Shown here in pieces: positions 24,055 through 32,544 of a stretch of DNA of 47,268 nt. The DNA lies in contig NZ_JZKH01000064.1 in the NCBI RefSeq assembly GCF_000961885.1, forward strand, positions 1-47,268, given 5' to 3'. Numbering within the stretch: the first letter of the stretch is position 1; each line of letters opens with the position of its first letter. The translations under genes and the position numbers were made by a program. This DNA is from Streptomyces rubellomurinus (GTDB lineage: Bacteria > Actinomycetota > Actinomycetes > Streptomycetales > Streptomycetaceae). The notes under the pieces were generated by a model. It saw only the letters and a program-made list of their open reading frames with translations. It was not told where the DNA came from and did not search any database.

Positions 24055-25908
24055 TCAGTTGGCGAGGTCCATCGGGCCGACGAAGGTGTAGCCGAGGGCC
24101 CTGATGCCGTCGATGGTCTGCTGGAGCGGGGCCACGTCGTAGTACGGGTGGTAGAAGAAGCTCGCCACGCCGTCCCGGACCGCCAGGTTGGCCTTCGCCG
24201 AGGCGATCAGGTCGGCCGGGAGGCGCGCCGGGTGGTTGTTGATGGGCACCGGCTCGTAGTTGCCGATGTTCTCCGGGAGCACGGTCGTACCGTAGACGTC
24301 CTTCACGGAGTACGGGAAGAACTGGCCGATGTAGCGGGCGGCGTTCACCGGTCCGCCGCCGAGCGTTCCGGCGAAGTACAGCGGGCGCTCCAGGCGCGCC
24401 GTGAAGTTCTGCCCGAAGACCCGGTAGTCGGCGGCGGAGGCCGCGTAGTGCGGGGTCGTCCAGAGCGCGGGCCTGGGCAGGCCGGCCAACGCGAACTGGG
24501 CGAGGCCGGCGCTCACCCGGGCCTGCGCCCAGGCCGCGGAGTCCTCGGCCGGCGGGGCGTCGTACACCACGTTGTTGGCGGCGTCGATGTGGGCGCGGAA
24601 GAACTCGAAGTCGTCGCCGGTGACGCCGGTGTAGGGGTTGGCGACGTTGCCGTACTGGTGGGTGTAGCCGTGGTTCATCAGGACGGCGCCGTGCTGGAGC
24701 ATGTACTGGAGCGCGGCGACGACGTCCGGGGCCTGGGCCAGGGTGACGGTCTGCGGGATCCCGTTGTCGTAGACGCCCTTGGGGTCGGTGTAGACGGGGA
24801 TGACGTTGATCCCGTACGGGATGTGCTGCGAGGCCAGGTAGTCGGCCATGGCCCGCAGCTGCGCCGGGTCCGCGTCGGGGCTGATGTCCTCCAGCCGCAC
24901 GAACGCCCGGTGGCGCGCGGGGGTCGCCGGGGCGAGGGCGTCGAACAGCAGGTCCTCGAACACGATCACCCGGTCCTGCTCGGACACGTAGGCGAAGGGG
25001 ATCTCGCCCACGTAGGTGAGGTTCGCCGAGCGGAACGCCCACGGGCTGGTGGCCCCGGTGGTGCCGTCGACGGCCTGCGCGAGCTGGGTCACCTGCGGGT
25101 AGCCGGCGCCGGACAGGGCGGGGTGCAGCACGCCGCCGTCCTGGCCAGCCGGGAACTTCCGGGTCAGCGTCTGGCCCTGGTAGACGACCTGGTTGATGTT
25201 GCCGACGCCGCCGTTGGTGGAGAAGTAGGAGTTGGTCGGGTCCCAGCCGTACTTCGTCTTGAAGTTCTCGATGCCGACGGCGTTCGCCATGTTCCAGATG
25301 TTGTCGCCGATCCAGTCGACCGGCTTCGCCGTGGCCATCACGTCCTGGTAGAAGGACGCGGGCACGGCGTCGGGTATGGCGCCGCCGTAGTAGGTCGAGC
25401 CGACGTAGACGGTGGCGGAGTACTGCTCCACCAGGCCCGGGGTGTACGCGGACACCGGCTTGGCGCTGACGGTGCCGAAGTGGCCGGCCAGGTTGGCGAC
25501 GGCCATCGCGTAGAGCTCGCCGAGGTAGCCGTAGGGGCCGGTGGTGTCGTAGAGGACGAGGGCCGAGGTGCCGGCGGTGGCGTTCGGGGCGGCCGTGGCG
25601 TTCGGGACGGCCGCGGCGTTCGGGGCGTTCGAAGCGGCCGCGGCCTTCGGCGCGGCGGCCGGGGTGACGGCGAGCCGGTGCGCCCGGCGCTCGCGGTCGT
25701 TCCGCCGCTGCTCGGCGCTCCACGCCGTCAGATCCTCGGACGCTCCGTCGAATCCGCTCTGGAATCCGCTGGTCCCGGGCGAGGACACCGCCGGTCCCGG
25801 GCTGGCCTCCGCCCCCGTGGAAAGGCCGACGCCGCCCAGGAGGGCCGCGATCACGGTCAAGCTGAGCGAGACATGAGAAACCGGAGCTCTCCCTCGCACA
25901 TTCTTCAT
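24055..25908 (-). CDS. Secreted DUF2334 protein (predicted polysaccharide deacetylase fold)
   Basis: 617 residues from the ATG at 25908 with AGGGGGG upstream. Signal peptide cut probably after AEA near residue 35; a low-complexity Ala/Pro/Asn linker with PNATAAPNATAG repeats follows (about residues 85-115). The C-terminal half has RLEDISPDADP and MNHGYTHQYG, the Asp and His-x-x-x-His positions expected to bind metal in DUF2334, a relative of CE4 deacetylases. The N-terminal half (GPYGYLGELYAMAVANLAGHF onward) looks like a separate domain. Paired with the lipoprotein hydrolase it recalls the hydrolase-plus-deacetylase pairing within PelA. It likely modifies an exopolysaccharide outside the cell. 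Confidence 0.8.
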   Translation of the reverse strand: MKNVRGRAPVSHVSLSLTVIAALLGGVGLSTGAEASPGPAVSSPGTSGFQSGFDGASEDLTAWSAEQRRNDRERRAHRLAVTPAAAPKAAAASNAPNAAAVPNATAAPNATAGTSALVLYDTTGPYGYLGELYAMAVANLAGHFGTVSAKPVSAYTPGLVEQYSATVYVGSTYYGGAIPDAVPASFYQDVMATAKPVDWIGDNIWNMANAVGIENFKTKYGWDPTNSYFSTNGGVGNINQVVYQGQTLTRKFPAGQDGGVLHPALSGAGYPQVTQLAQAVDGTTGATSPWAFRSANLTYVGEIPFAYVSEQDRVIVFEDLLFDALAPATPARHRAFVRLEDISPDADPAQLRAMADYLASQHIPYGINVIPVYTDPKGVYDNGIPQTVTLAQAPDVVAALQYMLQHGAVLMNHGYTHQYGNVANPYTGVTGDDFEFFRAHIDAANNVVYDAPPAEDSAAWAQARVSAGLAQFALAGLPRPALWTTPHYAASAADYRVFGQNFTARLERPLYFAGTLGGGPVNAARYIGQFFPYSVKDVYGTTVLPENIGNYEPVPINNHPARLPADLIASAKANLAVRDGVASFFYHPYYDVAPLQQTIDGIRALGYTFVGPMDLAN

Positions 25909-26201
25909 TACTGCCCCCCTGATTTGGCGTTTTTACCGGCCCTTCACCGAAGGCGCCCCGCTAATCGGGGAGAACGCCGCGACGAAGCCTGATAATTCGG
26001 TGATTCTTGCTCCGGGCCCGGGGAGTGTCAACAGGGCTCCGGACGCCAAAGCCGCATTTGACAAGGACCCGACGATCTCGGAATTCATCCTTCCGATTCT
26101 TCATCTCCGACCATAAACCGTAAAGGCCCCTTCCCGTCTGATAACCTCCCTGCGCATGCCCCGGGACGACGGGCGTGCCGAAATCCGGGGGGATCTCTCT
26201 C
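25909..26201. promoter_or_regulatory. Divergent promoter region of the polysaccharide locus
   Basis: A gene-free stretch of 293 bases, visibly more AT-rich than its surroundings, serving both directions. A ccccg-ctaat-cgggg hairpin (25956-25970) lies in the presumed DUF2334 leader. No known riboswitch was recognised. Confidence 0.5.
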
Positions 26202-26402
26202 ATGTACGGAAAACCAGCTCTGGGGATAGGTCTGCCCTTGGCCGGCCTCACCGCGGCCCCGGAAGTCCTGCCCGGCATACCTTTTGCCAAGGGCCTGCAA
26301 GAAGTGGCCGGTGCCGGATTCCTGCTCTACTGCACGACAGCCGCCGTTCTCCTTCTGGCCAAATTCTGGTTCGTTCTCCGAAACCATGGTGAACAAAAGT
26401 GA
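26202..26402 (+). CDS. Small membrane protein coupled to the GT2 synthase
   Basis: 66 residues from the ATG at 26202, preceded by GGGGGGATC. One clear membrane helix (about residues 32-56, AGAGFLLYCTTAAVLLLAKFWFVL) and a short basic tail. Its stop overlaps the synthase start (GTGA), so the two are made in step. No family recognised. A partner or regulator of the synthase is likely, as small membrane subunits often accompany processive GT2 enzymes. Confidence 0.75.
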   Translation: MYGKPALGIGLPLAGLTAAPEVLPGIPFAKGLQEVAGAGFLLYCTTAAVLLLAKFWFVLRNHGEQK

Positions 26403-27655
26403 TCACGGAGGTTCTGCTCTGGTCCAGCATCGCCATCATCGTGATGGCGGGCTGCTACAACTCCGCCCTCTTCCTGCTCTCCCGACGCCCGGTCCGCCAC
26501 GACCACGGCCACCACGACACCGAACGCCTCTACGTCTTCCTCCTCGCCTGCCTGAACGAGGAGAAGGTCCTCGCCGAGAGCCTGGCCCGGATCACCTCGC
26601 TGCCGACCGGCAACTTCCTGGCCCTGGTCATCGACGACGCCTCCGAGGACCGCACCGCCGACATCGCCCGCGCCGCCGACCCCGCCCGGGTCAAGCTCCT
26701 CCAGCGGCACCTGCCCGACGCCCGCAAGGGCAAGGGCGCCGCCCTCAACGCCGGCATCCGCCACCTGCGGGAGTCCGGCATCCTCGAAGGACGCGACCCC
26801 GGCGACGTCGTCGTCTGCGTCGTCGACGCCGACGGCCGCCTCGACCCGCACGTCGTCCAGGCCGTCGACCCGTACTTCGACGACCCGCGCACCGGCGCCA
26901 CCCAGGTCGGCGTGCGGATGTACAACCGCCACCAGGGCCTGCTCGCCCGGCTCCAGGACATGGAGTTCGTCATCTACGGCGACATCTTCCAGTCCGCCCG
27001 GCGCCACTTCGGCAGCGTCGGCATGGGCGGCAACGGCCAGTTCATGCGGCTCTCCGCCCTGGACGGCCTCATGGACGACCACGGCAACGGGCCGTGGAGC
27101 GACTCCCTGACCGAGGACCTCGACCTCGGGGTGCGCCTCATCGCCCGCGGCTGGACCAACCACCACTGCACCACCGCCGCCGTCTCCCAGCAGGCCGTCC
27201 TGGACGTGCGCCGGCTGGTGCGCCAGCGGTCCCGCTGGTTCCAGGGCCACCTGCAGTCGGCCAAGCTGGTCCCGCTCATCCTGCGCGAAGTCCCCGTCAA
27301 ACCCGCCGTCGACCTGCTCTACCACCTGTCGAGTCCCGTCCTGATCCTGCTCACCTCGCTGCTGCCGCTCTCCTTCCTGGTCGCCGCGGGCGCCGTCGTG
27401 CTCGGCTCCGTCCGGGCCGGCCACCCGCTGATGACACCGATGTGGTTCATCGGCCCGTACGTCCTGTCCTTCACCGCGGCGTACGCCTACGGCTGGGTGT
27501 ACTCCCGCCGCGAGCGCGGACTCGGTCTCGTCCGCGCGATCCTGCTGTCCCACGTCTTCGTGCTCTACGGCTACATCTGGTTCGCCGCCGGATGGTGGGG
27601 CCTGTGGCGCATGCTCACCGGCAAGCAGACCTGGCTCAAGACCGCGCGCACCTGA
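26399..27655 (+). CDS. Processive GT2 membrane glycosyltransferase (exopolysaccharide synthase)
   Basis: 418 residues from the GTG at 26399. One N-terminal membrane helix, cytosolic GT-A domain, then about three C-terminal helices. Catalytic marks: LACLNEEK, IDDASEDRT, VDADG (about residue 142), TEDLDLG (about 238) and QRSRW (QxxRW type, about 275). This set is typical of cellulose/chitin/hyaluronan/PNAG-type polymerases that also export the chain. With the UDP-GlcNAc 2-epimerase next door, the donor may be UDP-GlcNAc or UDP-ManNAc. Confidence 0.92.
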   Translation: MITEVLLWSSIAIIVMAGCYNSALFLLSRRPVRHDHGHHDTERLYVFLLACLNEEKVLAESLARITSLPTGNFLALVIDDASEDRTADIARAADPARVKLLQRHLPDARKGKGAALNAGIRHLRESGILEGRDPGDVVVCVVDADGRLDPHVVQAVDPYFDDPRTGATQVGVRMYNRHQGLLARLQDMEFVIYGDIFQSARRHFGSVGMGGNGQFMRLSALDGLMDDHGNGPWSDSLTEDLDLGVRLIARGWTNHHCTTAAVSQQAVLDVRRLVRQRSRWFQGHLQSAKLVPLILREVPVKPAVDLLYHLSSPVLILLTSLLPLSFLVAAGAVVLGSVRAGHPLMTPMWFIGPYVLSFTAAYAYGWVYSRRERGLGLVRAILLSHVFVLYGYIWFAAGWWGLWRMLTGKQTWLKTART

Positions 27656-27711
27656 CGCGCACCCGACCCTCCCCCCTGCCACCACGGGCAGGCACCCTCC
27701 CTGGGAGACCC

Positions 27712-28872
27712 ATGTCCCCGAACGCCAGCACCACACCCGTCCGCGCCATGCTCGTCCTGGGCACCCGGCCGGAAGCGATCAAGCTCGCGCCGGTCGCCCG
27801 CGCCATGGCCGCCTCCCCACACTTCACCCCCCTCGTCGTCAGCACCGGCCAGCACCGCGAGATGCTCCAGCAGATGCTCGAACTCCTCCACGTGGAAGCC
27901 AAGTTCGAGCTCGACGTGATGCGCGAACGACAGGACCTCGCCAAGCTGACGGCCCGGCTCGTCGACGGACTCGGCGAGGTCGTGCACGCCGAACGCCCCG
28001 ACCTCGTCGTCGTCCAGGGCGACACCACCTCCGCCCTGACCGGCGCCCTCGCCGCCTTCTACGAGCACATCCCCGTCGCCCACGTCGAGGCCGGGCTGCG
28101 CACCGGCGTGGCCGACAACCCCTTCCCCGAGGAGCTCAACCGCCGCCTCATCGGCCGCATCGCCCGCTGGCACTTCGCCCCCACCCCCCGCGCCGCCGGC
28201 CACCTCACCACCGAGGGCGTGCCCGAGGCCGAGGTGTTCGTCACCGGCAACACCGTCATCGACAACCTGCTGTGGGTGCTCCGCGAGGGCACCGGCCGCA
28301 ACCACTTCCGCACCGGCCTGCGACGCGTCCTGGTCACCCTGCACCGCCGGGAGAACCAGGGCGACACCATGCGCGCCATGGGCAAGGCGTTGCGCCGGCT
28401 CGCCGACCGCGGCGACGTCGAGATCGTCCTGCCGCTGCACAAGAGCCCCGCCGTCCGCGAGGCCCTGCTCCCCGAACTGTCCGACCACCCCGACATCCGG
28501 ATCGTCGAACCGCTCGACTACCTCGACTTCTCCGCCACCCTGGCCGGCTGCGACCTCGTCCTCACCGACTCCGGCGGCGTCCAGGAGGAGGCCCCCACCC
28601 TCGGCAAGCCCGCCCTCGTCCTGCGCACCACCACCGAACGGCCCGAGGCCGTCGAGGCCGGCGCGGCCAGACTCGTCGGCACCGACCCGCAGGTCATCCT
28701 GGACGCCGCCGAGCGGCTGCTCGACGACCAGGACGCCTACCTGCGGATGGCCAAGGCCGGCAACCCCTTCGGCGACGGACACGCCACCGAACGGATCCTG
28801 GCCCAACTCGCCGAGGACTTCGGGGTGGACGCGGCTGCGGCGCCCACGCCGAACCCCCTGGTCGCCCCCTGA
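27712..28872 (+). CDS. wecB: UDP-N-acetylglucosamine 2-epimerase (non-hydrolysing)
   Basis: 386 residues from the ATG at 27712 with TGGGAGA upstream. It interconverts UDP-GlcNAc and UDP-ManNAc in the cytosol. Family motifs: GTRPEAIKLAPV at the start, STGQHREML, QGDTTSA, HVEAGLRTG, PFPEELNR, TLHRRENQG, LTDSGGVQEEAPTLGKP and LRTTTERPE. Standard length. It sits 56 bases after the synthase, so it probably supplies ManNAc for the polymer. The gene name follows the family and does not imply a role in enterobacterial common antigen. Confidence 0.95.
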   Translation: MSPNASTTPVRAMLVLGTRPEAIKLAPVARAMAASPHFTPLVVSTGQHREMLQQMLELLHVEAKFELDVMRERQDLAKLTARLVDGLGEVVHAERPDLVVVQGDTTSALTGALAAFYEHIPVAHVEAGLRTGVADNPFPEELNRRLIGRIARWHFAPTPRAAGHLTTEGVPEAEVFVTGNTVIDNLLWVLREGTGRNHFRTGLRRVLVTLHRRENQGDTMRAMGKALRRLADRGDVEIVLPLHKSPAVREALLPELSDHPDIRIVEPLDYLDFSATLAGCDLVLTDSGGVQEEAPTLGKPALVLRTTTERPEAVEAGAARLVGTDPQVILDAAERLLDDQDAYLRMAKAGNPFGDGHATERILAQLAEDFGVDAAAAPTPNPLVAP

Positions 28873-28913
28873 CCCGGTCTCCGACCCGCTCCCGCGGCGG
28901 CATACTCGACGGC

Positions 28914-29582
28914 ATGACGCGAGTTCACCGGCTCCTCCCCCTCGCACTGCTCACCGCCGTCGCGGTGACGGGGCTCGCCCTCACGGTGGGCCCCGTCTGG
29001 GGCGGCGGAGGCGGCGAACCCGCCCGGCCGTGGACCGACGGCTCGGTCCACGGCCCCTGGCGGTCCGTCTTCGACGGCCACGGCACCAACACCGGCCTCG
29101 ACAACGGCCTCTCCCTCTCCCCCGCACCCGCCCGCACCCCGGCAGAGACCCACGCCGGACTGATCGTCTCCACCCGCCAGTACCAGGACCTCACCCTCCG
29201 GGCCACCCTGCGCACCGTCGCCCAGCTGCGCACCCCCACCCCCAACCCCTGGGAAGTCGCCTGGCTCGTCTGGGCCTACACCGACCCGGACCACTTCTAC
29301 TACGTCATCCTCAAGCCCAACGGCTGGGAACTGGGCAAACGCGACCCCGCCTACCCCGGCGGCCAACGCTTCCTCGCCACCGGCGACCAGCCCTTCCCCG
29401 TCGACCACCCCGCCGACGTCCGGGTCACCCAGCACGGCCCCCACCTCGAAGCCACCGTCGACGGCCACCCCCTGGTCGCCTTCGACGACCACGAACGCCC
29501 CTACCCCACCGGCAGCATCGGCGCCTACACCGAGGACGCCCACGTCGAGTTCACCGACGTCTCGGCGGAACCGGCCGGGTAG
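28914..29582 (+). CDS. Secreted or anchored lectin-fold-like protein (DUF1080/LamG-like)
   Basis: 222 residues from the ATG at 28914, 41 bases after the epimerase. N-terminal hydrophobic signal or anchor (LLPLALLTAVAVTGLALTVG). The rest resembles a concanavalin-like jelly roll of the DUF1080/LamG type: WRSVFDGHG, LSLSPAPA, YQDLTLRATLRT, HFYYVILKPNGWELGK, ADVRVTQHGPHLEATVDG and PTGSIGAYTEDAHVEF in the expected order. It probably binds or cleaves the polysaccharide made by this locus. The assignment rests on pattern only. Confidence 0.65.
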   Translation: MTRVHRLLPLALLTAVAVTGLALTVGPVWGGGGGEPARPWTDGSVHGPWRSVFDGHGTNTGLDNGLSLSPAPARTPAETHAGLIVSTRQYQDLTLRATLRTVAQLRTPTPNPWEVAWLVWAYTDPDHFYYVILKPNGWELGKRDPAYPGGQRFLATGDQPFPVDHPADVRVTQHGPHLEATVDGHPLVAFDDHERPYPTGSIGAYTEDAHVEFTDVSAEPAG

Positions 29583-29676
29583 GGGGCGGCGTCCACCCGT
29601 GCTGAGCAGGCGCTACGCTCTGGGCCGCGCCGTTCCGGTCGGGGCGGCGGAGACGAGTCATCACGGGGGAAGTACT

Positions 29677-30180
29677 GTGCGCTACCTGGTCCGCGACCGG
29701 ATGTTCGCCTTCCACGAGGAGGCCTGGATCGAGACCGAGCACCGGGAGAAGCTGTACCGCGTGAACCGGAAGTTCTTCCGGCTGCGGCGCACCTTCGCCC
29801 TGGTGGACACGAGCGGCGAGCGCGTCGCGACCATCGTCCGCAAGGCGTTCACGATCCACCACACGCTGCTGATCAAGCAGGACGGGCAGCCGACCGCCAA
29901 GATCAGCAAGAAGATGTTCAAGCTCTTCGGGGACCGCTTCAAGGTGCGGCTCGGGGACGGCCGCCGGCTGCAGGTGAACGGGAACCTCTGGGACCGGGAG
30001 TTCGACATCCGGCACGAGGGGACGACGCTGGCGCACGTGTCCCGGCGCTGGTTCACCATCCGCGACGCGTACGCCGTGGACGTGCTCAGCGAGCAGGACG
30101 CGCTGATCCTGATCGTCCTCGCGGTCTGCGTCGACCACACCATCCAGGACGCCAAGGGGGACCAGCTCACCAATCTGTGA
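29677..30180 (+). CDS. LURP-one-related (DUF567) family protein
   Basis: 167 residues from the GTG at 29677 (CGGGGGAAG upstream). The whole length matches the Tubby-like LURP-one fold: RYLVRDRMFAFHEEAWI at the start, alternating beta strands with VNRKFFRLRRTFALVD, KISKKMFKLFGDRFKV, and the conserved C-terminal helix DALILIVLAVCVD. These proteins are widespread in actinomycetes and their function is not established. It is 94 bases after the preceding gene and may be a separate unit. Confidence 0.85.
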   Translation: MRYLVRDRMFAFHEEAWIETEHREKLYRVNRKFFRLRRTFALVDTSGERVATIVRKAFTIHHTLLIKQDGQPTAKISKKMFKLFGDRFKVRLGDGRRLQVNGNLWDREFDIRHEGTTLAHVSRRWFTIRDAYAVDVLSEQDALILIVLAVCVDHTIQDAKGDQLTNL

Positions 30181-30384
30181 GACGGGGGCAAGCCGGGGGC
30201 GAGCGGGGTGCGGACCGGGTGAGGCCCGGGTGAGGACCGGTCCAGGGTTTGGCATAGCCACGGCAAAGACTTCCCGTCGCGGCCTCCGCGCATCTGGACG
30301 GATCCGCCGCCGAGCTGATGTGGTGTCGGGGCTCAGCAACCGCACGTACGCCCCTCCCACACCCTCACACTCGGGAGCAGACGC

Positions 30385-31326
30385 ATGCGCAAGCCGTTCA
30401 AGGCCGCCGCCCACACGCTGGCCGCGCTGGCCCTGGCCGCCCTCGGCTCCACCTCGCTGGCCTCCGGTGCCGCGGCGCAACCCGCCGCGGCACCGGGCCA
30501 CTTCGGGGTGAAGCCGCTCCACTCCGGCGCCGCGCCGCAGGTCGCCGCCGGCTCCACCAGCAACACGCTCAAGGTCGGCTCCAGCGCCACCCAGGGCGTG
30601 GTGTCCCCCACCCCGAAGGTGTACCTGGTCTTCTGGGGCTCGCAGTGGTCCTCCGACCCGGCCGGCGTGGCACCGGACCTGCAGAACATGTTCAAGGGCC
30701 TGTACGGCAGCCAGGACACCTGGGGCACCATCATGTCCCAGTACTGCGAGGGCGTCGCCAAGGGCACCAGCACCTGCGGCACCCAGGGCACCCACGTCCA
30801 GCACCCGGCGTCCTCCCCGCTGGCCGGCGTGTGGTTCGACAACGCCGCCGCCGCGCCGAGCAGCGCGACCGCCGCCCAGATCGGCGCCGAGGCCGGCAAG
30901 GCCGCCGCCCACTTCGGCAACACCACCCAGGCGCCCAACCTCAACGCCCAGTACGTCGTGGTCTCCGCCACCCACACGCACCCGGACGGCTTCCCCAACA
31001 CCGGCTTCTGCGCCTGGCACGACAAGACCAGCAGCTCCTACGGCACCCTGGCCTACACCAACCTGCCGTACATCCCGGACAACGGCGCCGGCTCGTGCAC
31101 CACGTTCACGGACGGCCGGCTGCTCTCCGGCATCGAGTCCACCGAGACGCACGAGTACGCCGAGACCGTCACCGACTTCTGGCCCAGCATCGGCTGGAAC
31201 GGCGGCGGCGGCGAGATCGGCGACGAGTGCGAGAACCTCGACGCCTACGTCACGCTGAGCACCGGCACCTTCGACCTCCAGGGCCTGTGGTCGAACAGCG
31301 CCAACAAGTGCGTGACGCACGGCTAG
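30385..31326 (+). CDS. Secreted protein with HEYAE metallopeptidase-like motif
   Basis: 313 residues from the ATG at 30385 with GGGAG upstream. Signal peptide (AAHTLAALALAALGSTSLASGAAAQ) followed by a globular part with KVYLVFWGSQW, ATHTHPDGFPNTGFCAWHD, and ESTETHEYAETVTDFWP then GGGEIGDEC near the C terminus. The H-E-x-x-E and GEIGD pair is common to a group of secreted bacterial proteins related to plant EXORDIUM-like proteins. Metal binding by the His/Glu set is plausible. Five Cys residues suggest disulphides. No peptidase activity is established for it. Confidence 0.7.
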   Translation: MRKPFKAAAHTLAALALAALGSTSLASGAAAQPAAAPGHFGVKPLHSGAAPQVAAGSTSNTLKVGSSATQGVVSPTPKVYLVFWGSQWSSDPAGVAPDLQNMFKGLYGSQDTWGTIMSQYCEGVAKGTSTCGTQGTHVQHPASSPLAGVWFDNAAAAPSSATAAQIGAEAGKAAAHFGNTTQAPNLNAQYVVVSATHTHPDGFPNTGFCAWHDKTSSSYGTLAYTNLPYIPDNGAGSCTTFTDGRLLSGIESTETHEYAETVTDFWPSIGWNGGGGEIGDECENLDAYVTLSTGTFDLQGLWSNSANKCVTHG

Positions 31327-31331
31327 GACTC

Positions 31332-31351
31332 GGTCCCGGCCAGCCGGGATC
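31332..31351. terminator. Hairpin between convergent genes
   Basis: ggtcccggc and gccgggatc flank CA, with one G-T pair. It lies 6 bases after the secreted protein stop and before the convergent BTAD gene end. Confidence 0.55.
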
Positions 31352-31388
31352 GTCGTCTCGCGGCGGGACGGTGGGCAGAGTGCGCTGC

Positions 31389-32204
31389 TCAGCCGCCCGC
31401 CGCGAGGCGGTCGGGCCGGCGCGGGCCGGGCGGGGCGGGCGGGGCGGGCGGACGGACGGCGTCGCAGTGCGCCCGCAGCAGCAGCGACAGCTCCCGGCCG
31501 GGCTCGACGCCGAGCTCCCGGTGGGTCAGGCCGCGGTAGGCGTCGTAGCTGCGCAGCGCCTCGACCAGGTTGCCCTCGGCCAAGTGCGCCTCTATCAGGG
31601 CGCGTTGAGCGCTCTCCCGGAGCGGTTCGACGCCGACCGCGACCATCGCCGACTCCACCGCCTCGGCGCAGCGGCCCGCCCGGACGAGGTGGCGGCTGAG
31701 CGCCTCCAGGCCGTGCAGCAGCCGCTGGCGGATCCGCTCGCGCTCGATCAGCACCCAGTCGTCGTACCAGCCGGGCAGCAGGTCCAGCACGTCGGCGCGC
31801 CAGCGGAAGGTGCCGAGGTCGGCGGCGGTGGCGGTGCCGGCTATCAGGCGTCCGGCCCACTCGCACAGCACGTACAGGTCGACGACGGTGTGCTCGCGCA
31901 CGGAGAGCGAGCACTTGTCCGAGTCGAGCACGTCGATGCCGGCCGCCTTGAGCCGCCACAGCGCCGAGCGGAGGTTCCCGGCCGCCCGGAGGTCGTCGCC
32001 CAGCGGCCAGAGGGTGCCGGCGGCGTGGCGGCGTTCCACCCACCCGCCGTTGAGGACGACGAAGGCCAGCAGCCGCTTGCTGCCTTCGGGCACCTCCAGC
32101 CGGCGGCCCGCGTGCACCACCCGGGGAGTGCCGAAGAGGTGCAGGGTCGGCGCGTCGGCCTGACCGGGGATCGGGATCGGCGTTTCCAGGAACGGTGCGT
32201 GCAT
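31389..32204 (-). CDS. SARP-type transcriptional activator (winged helix plus BTAD)
   Basis: 271 residues from the ATG at 32204 with GGAGG upstream. N-terminal OmpR-like winged helix (LHLFGTPRVV to about residue 110, with NLRSALWRLKAAGI as recognition region), then a bacterial transcriptional activation domain (about 120-250: LLPGWYDDWVLIERERIRQRLLHGLEALS, ESAQRALIEAHLAEGN, LGVEPGREL). Length and layout match SARPs, which activate secondary-metabolite and other clusters by binding direct heptamer repeats. Its start lies 112 bases from the end of the eCIS-type operon on the same strand, so it may control that operon or a nearby cluster. Confidence 0.9.
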   Translation of the reverse strand: MHAPFLETPIPIPGQADAPTLHLFGTPRVVHAGRRLEVPEGSKRLLAFVVLNGGWVERRHAAGTLWPLGDDLRAAGNLRSALWRLKAAGIDVLDSDKCSLSVREHTVVDLYVLCEWAGRLIAGTATAADLGTFRWRADVLDLLPGWYDDWVLIERERIRQRLLHGLEALSRHLVRAGRCAEAVESAMVAVGVEPLRESAQRALIEAHLAEGNLVEALRSYDAYRGLTHRELGVEPGRELSLLLRAHCDAVRPPAPPAPPGPRRPDRLAAGG

Positions 32205-32316
32205 GGCGGTCCTCCAGTCGAAGCCCGGCCCTGCGAGGCTATGCGCACCTCGTCACAGGACCGTCACCGTCAGCGACCGGATGGTGCCTACCCGTCCCTT
32301 CTCCCGGTAACCCTGG

Positions 32317-32544
32317 TCAGACCTGACCGCTCCGACCGCTCGTGACGCGGCAGCCCCGCAGGAAGTCCGCGACCAGGGCCAGCACCGTGCCCGCGTCGGC
32401 GGCCCGGGTGCGCGACTCGGCGGACGGGCGGCGCAGGTCGGTGCTCGACGTGACGGTGATCAGGAACCGGCCCGGCGCCTGCGGCTCGACCCGCACCACG
32501 CACAGGGCGGCGTACGGGAGTTCGTCCTCGTCGACGGGTCTCAC
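32317..32544 (-). CDS. Small protein of unknown function, last gene of the eCIS-type operon
   Basis: 75 residues from the GTG at 32544, overlapping the stop of the preceding gene (GTGA), which is the main evidence that it is real. It shows a beta-rich YAALCVVRVEPQAPGRFLITVTSS segment, then an alpha-helical end. No family recognised. Confidence 0.65.
   Translation of the reverse strand: MRPVDEDELPYAALCVVRVEPQAPGRFLITVTSSTDLRRPSAESRTRAADAGTVLALVADFLRGCRVTSGRSGQV

Noticed and set aside
25909..26201. Riboswitch (ydaO or c-di-GMP type) before the DUF2334 or GT2 genes
   Set aside because: Only a small ccccg/cgggg hairpin is present; no conserved aptamer core could be found by eye.
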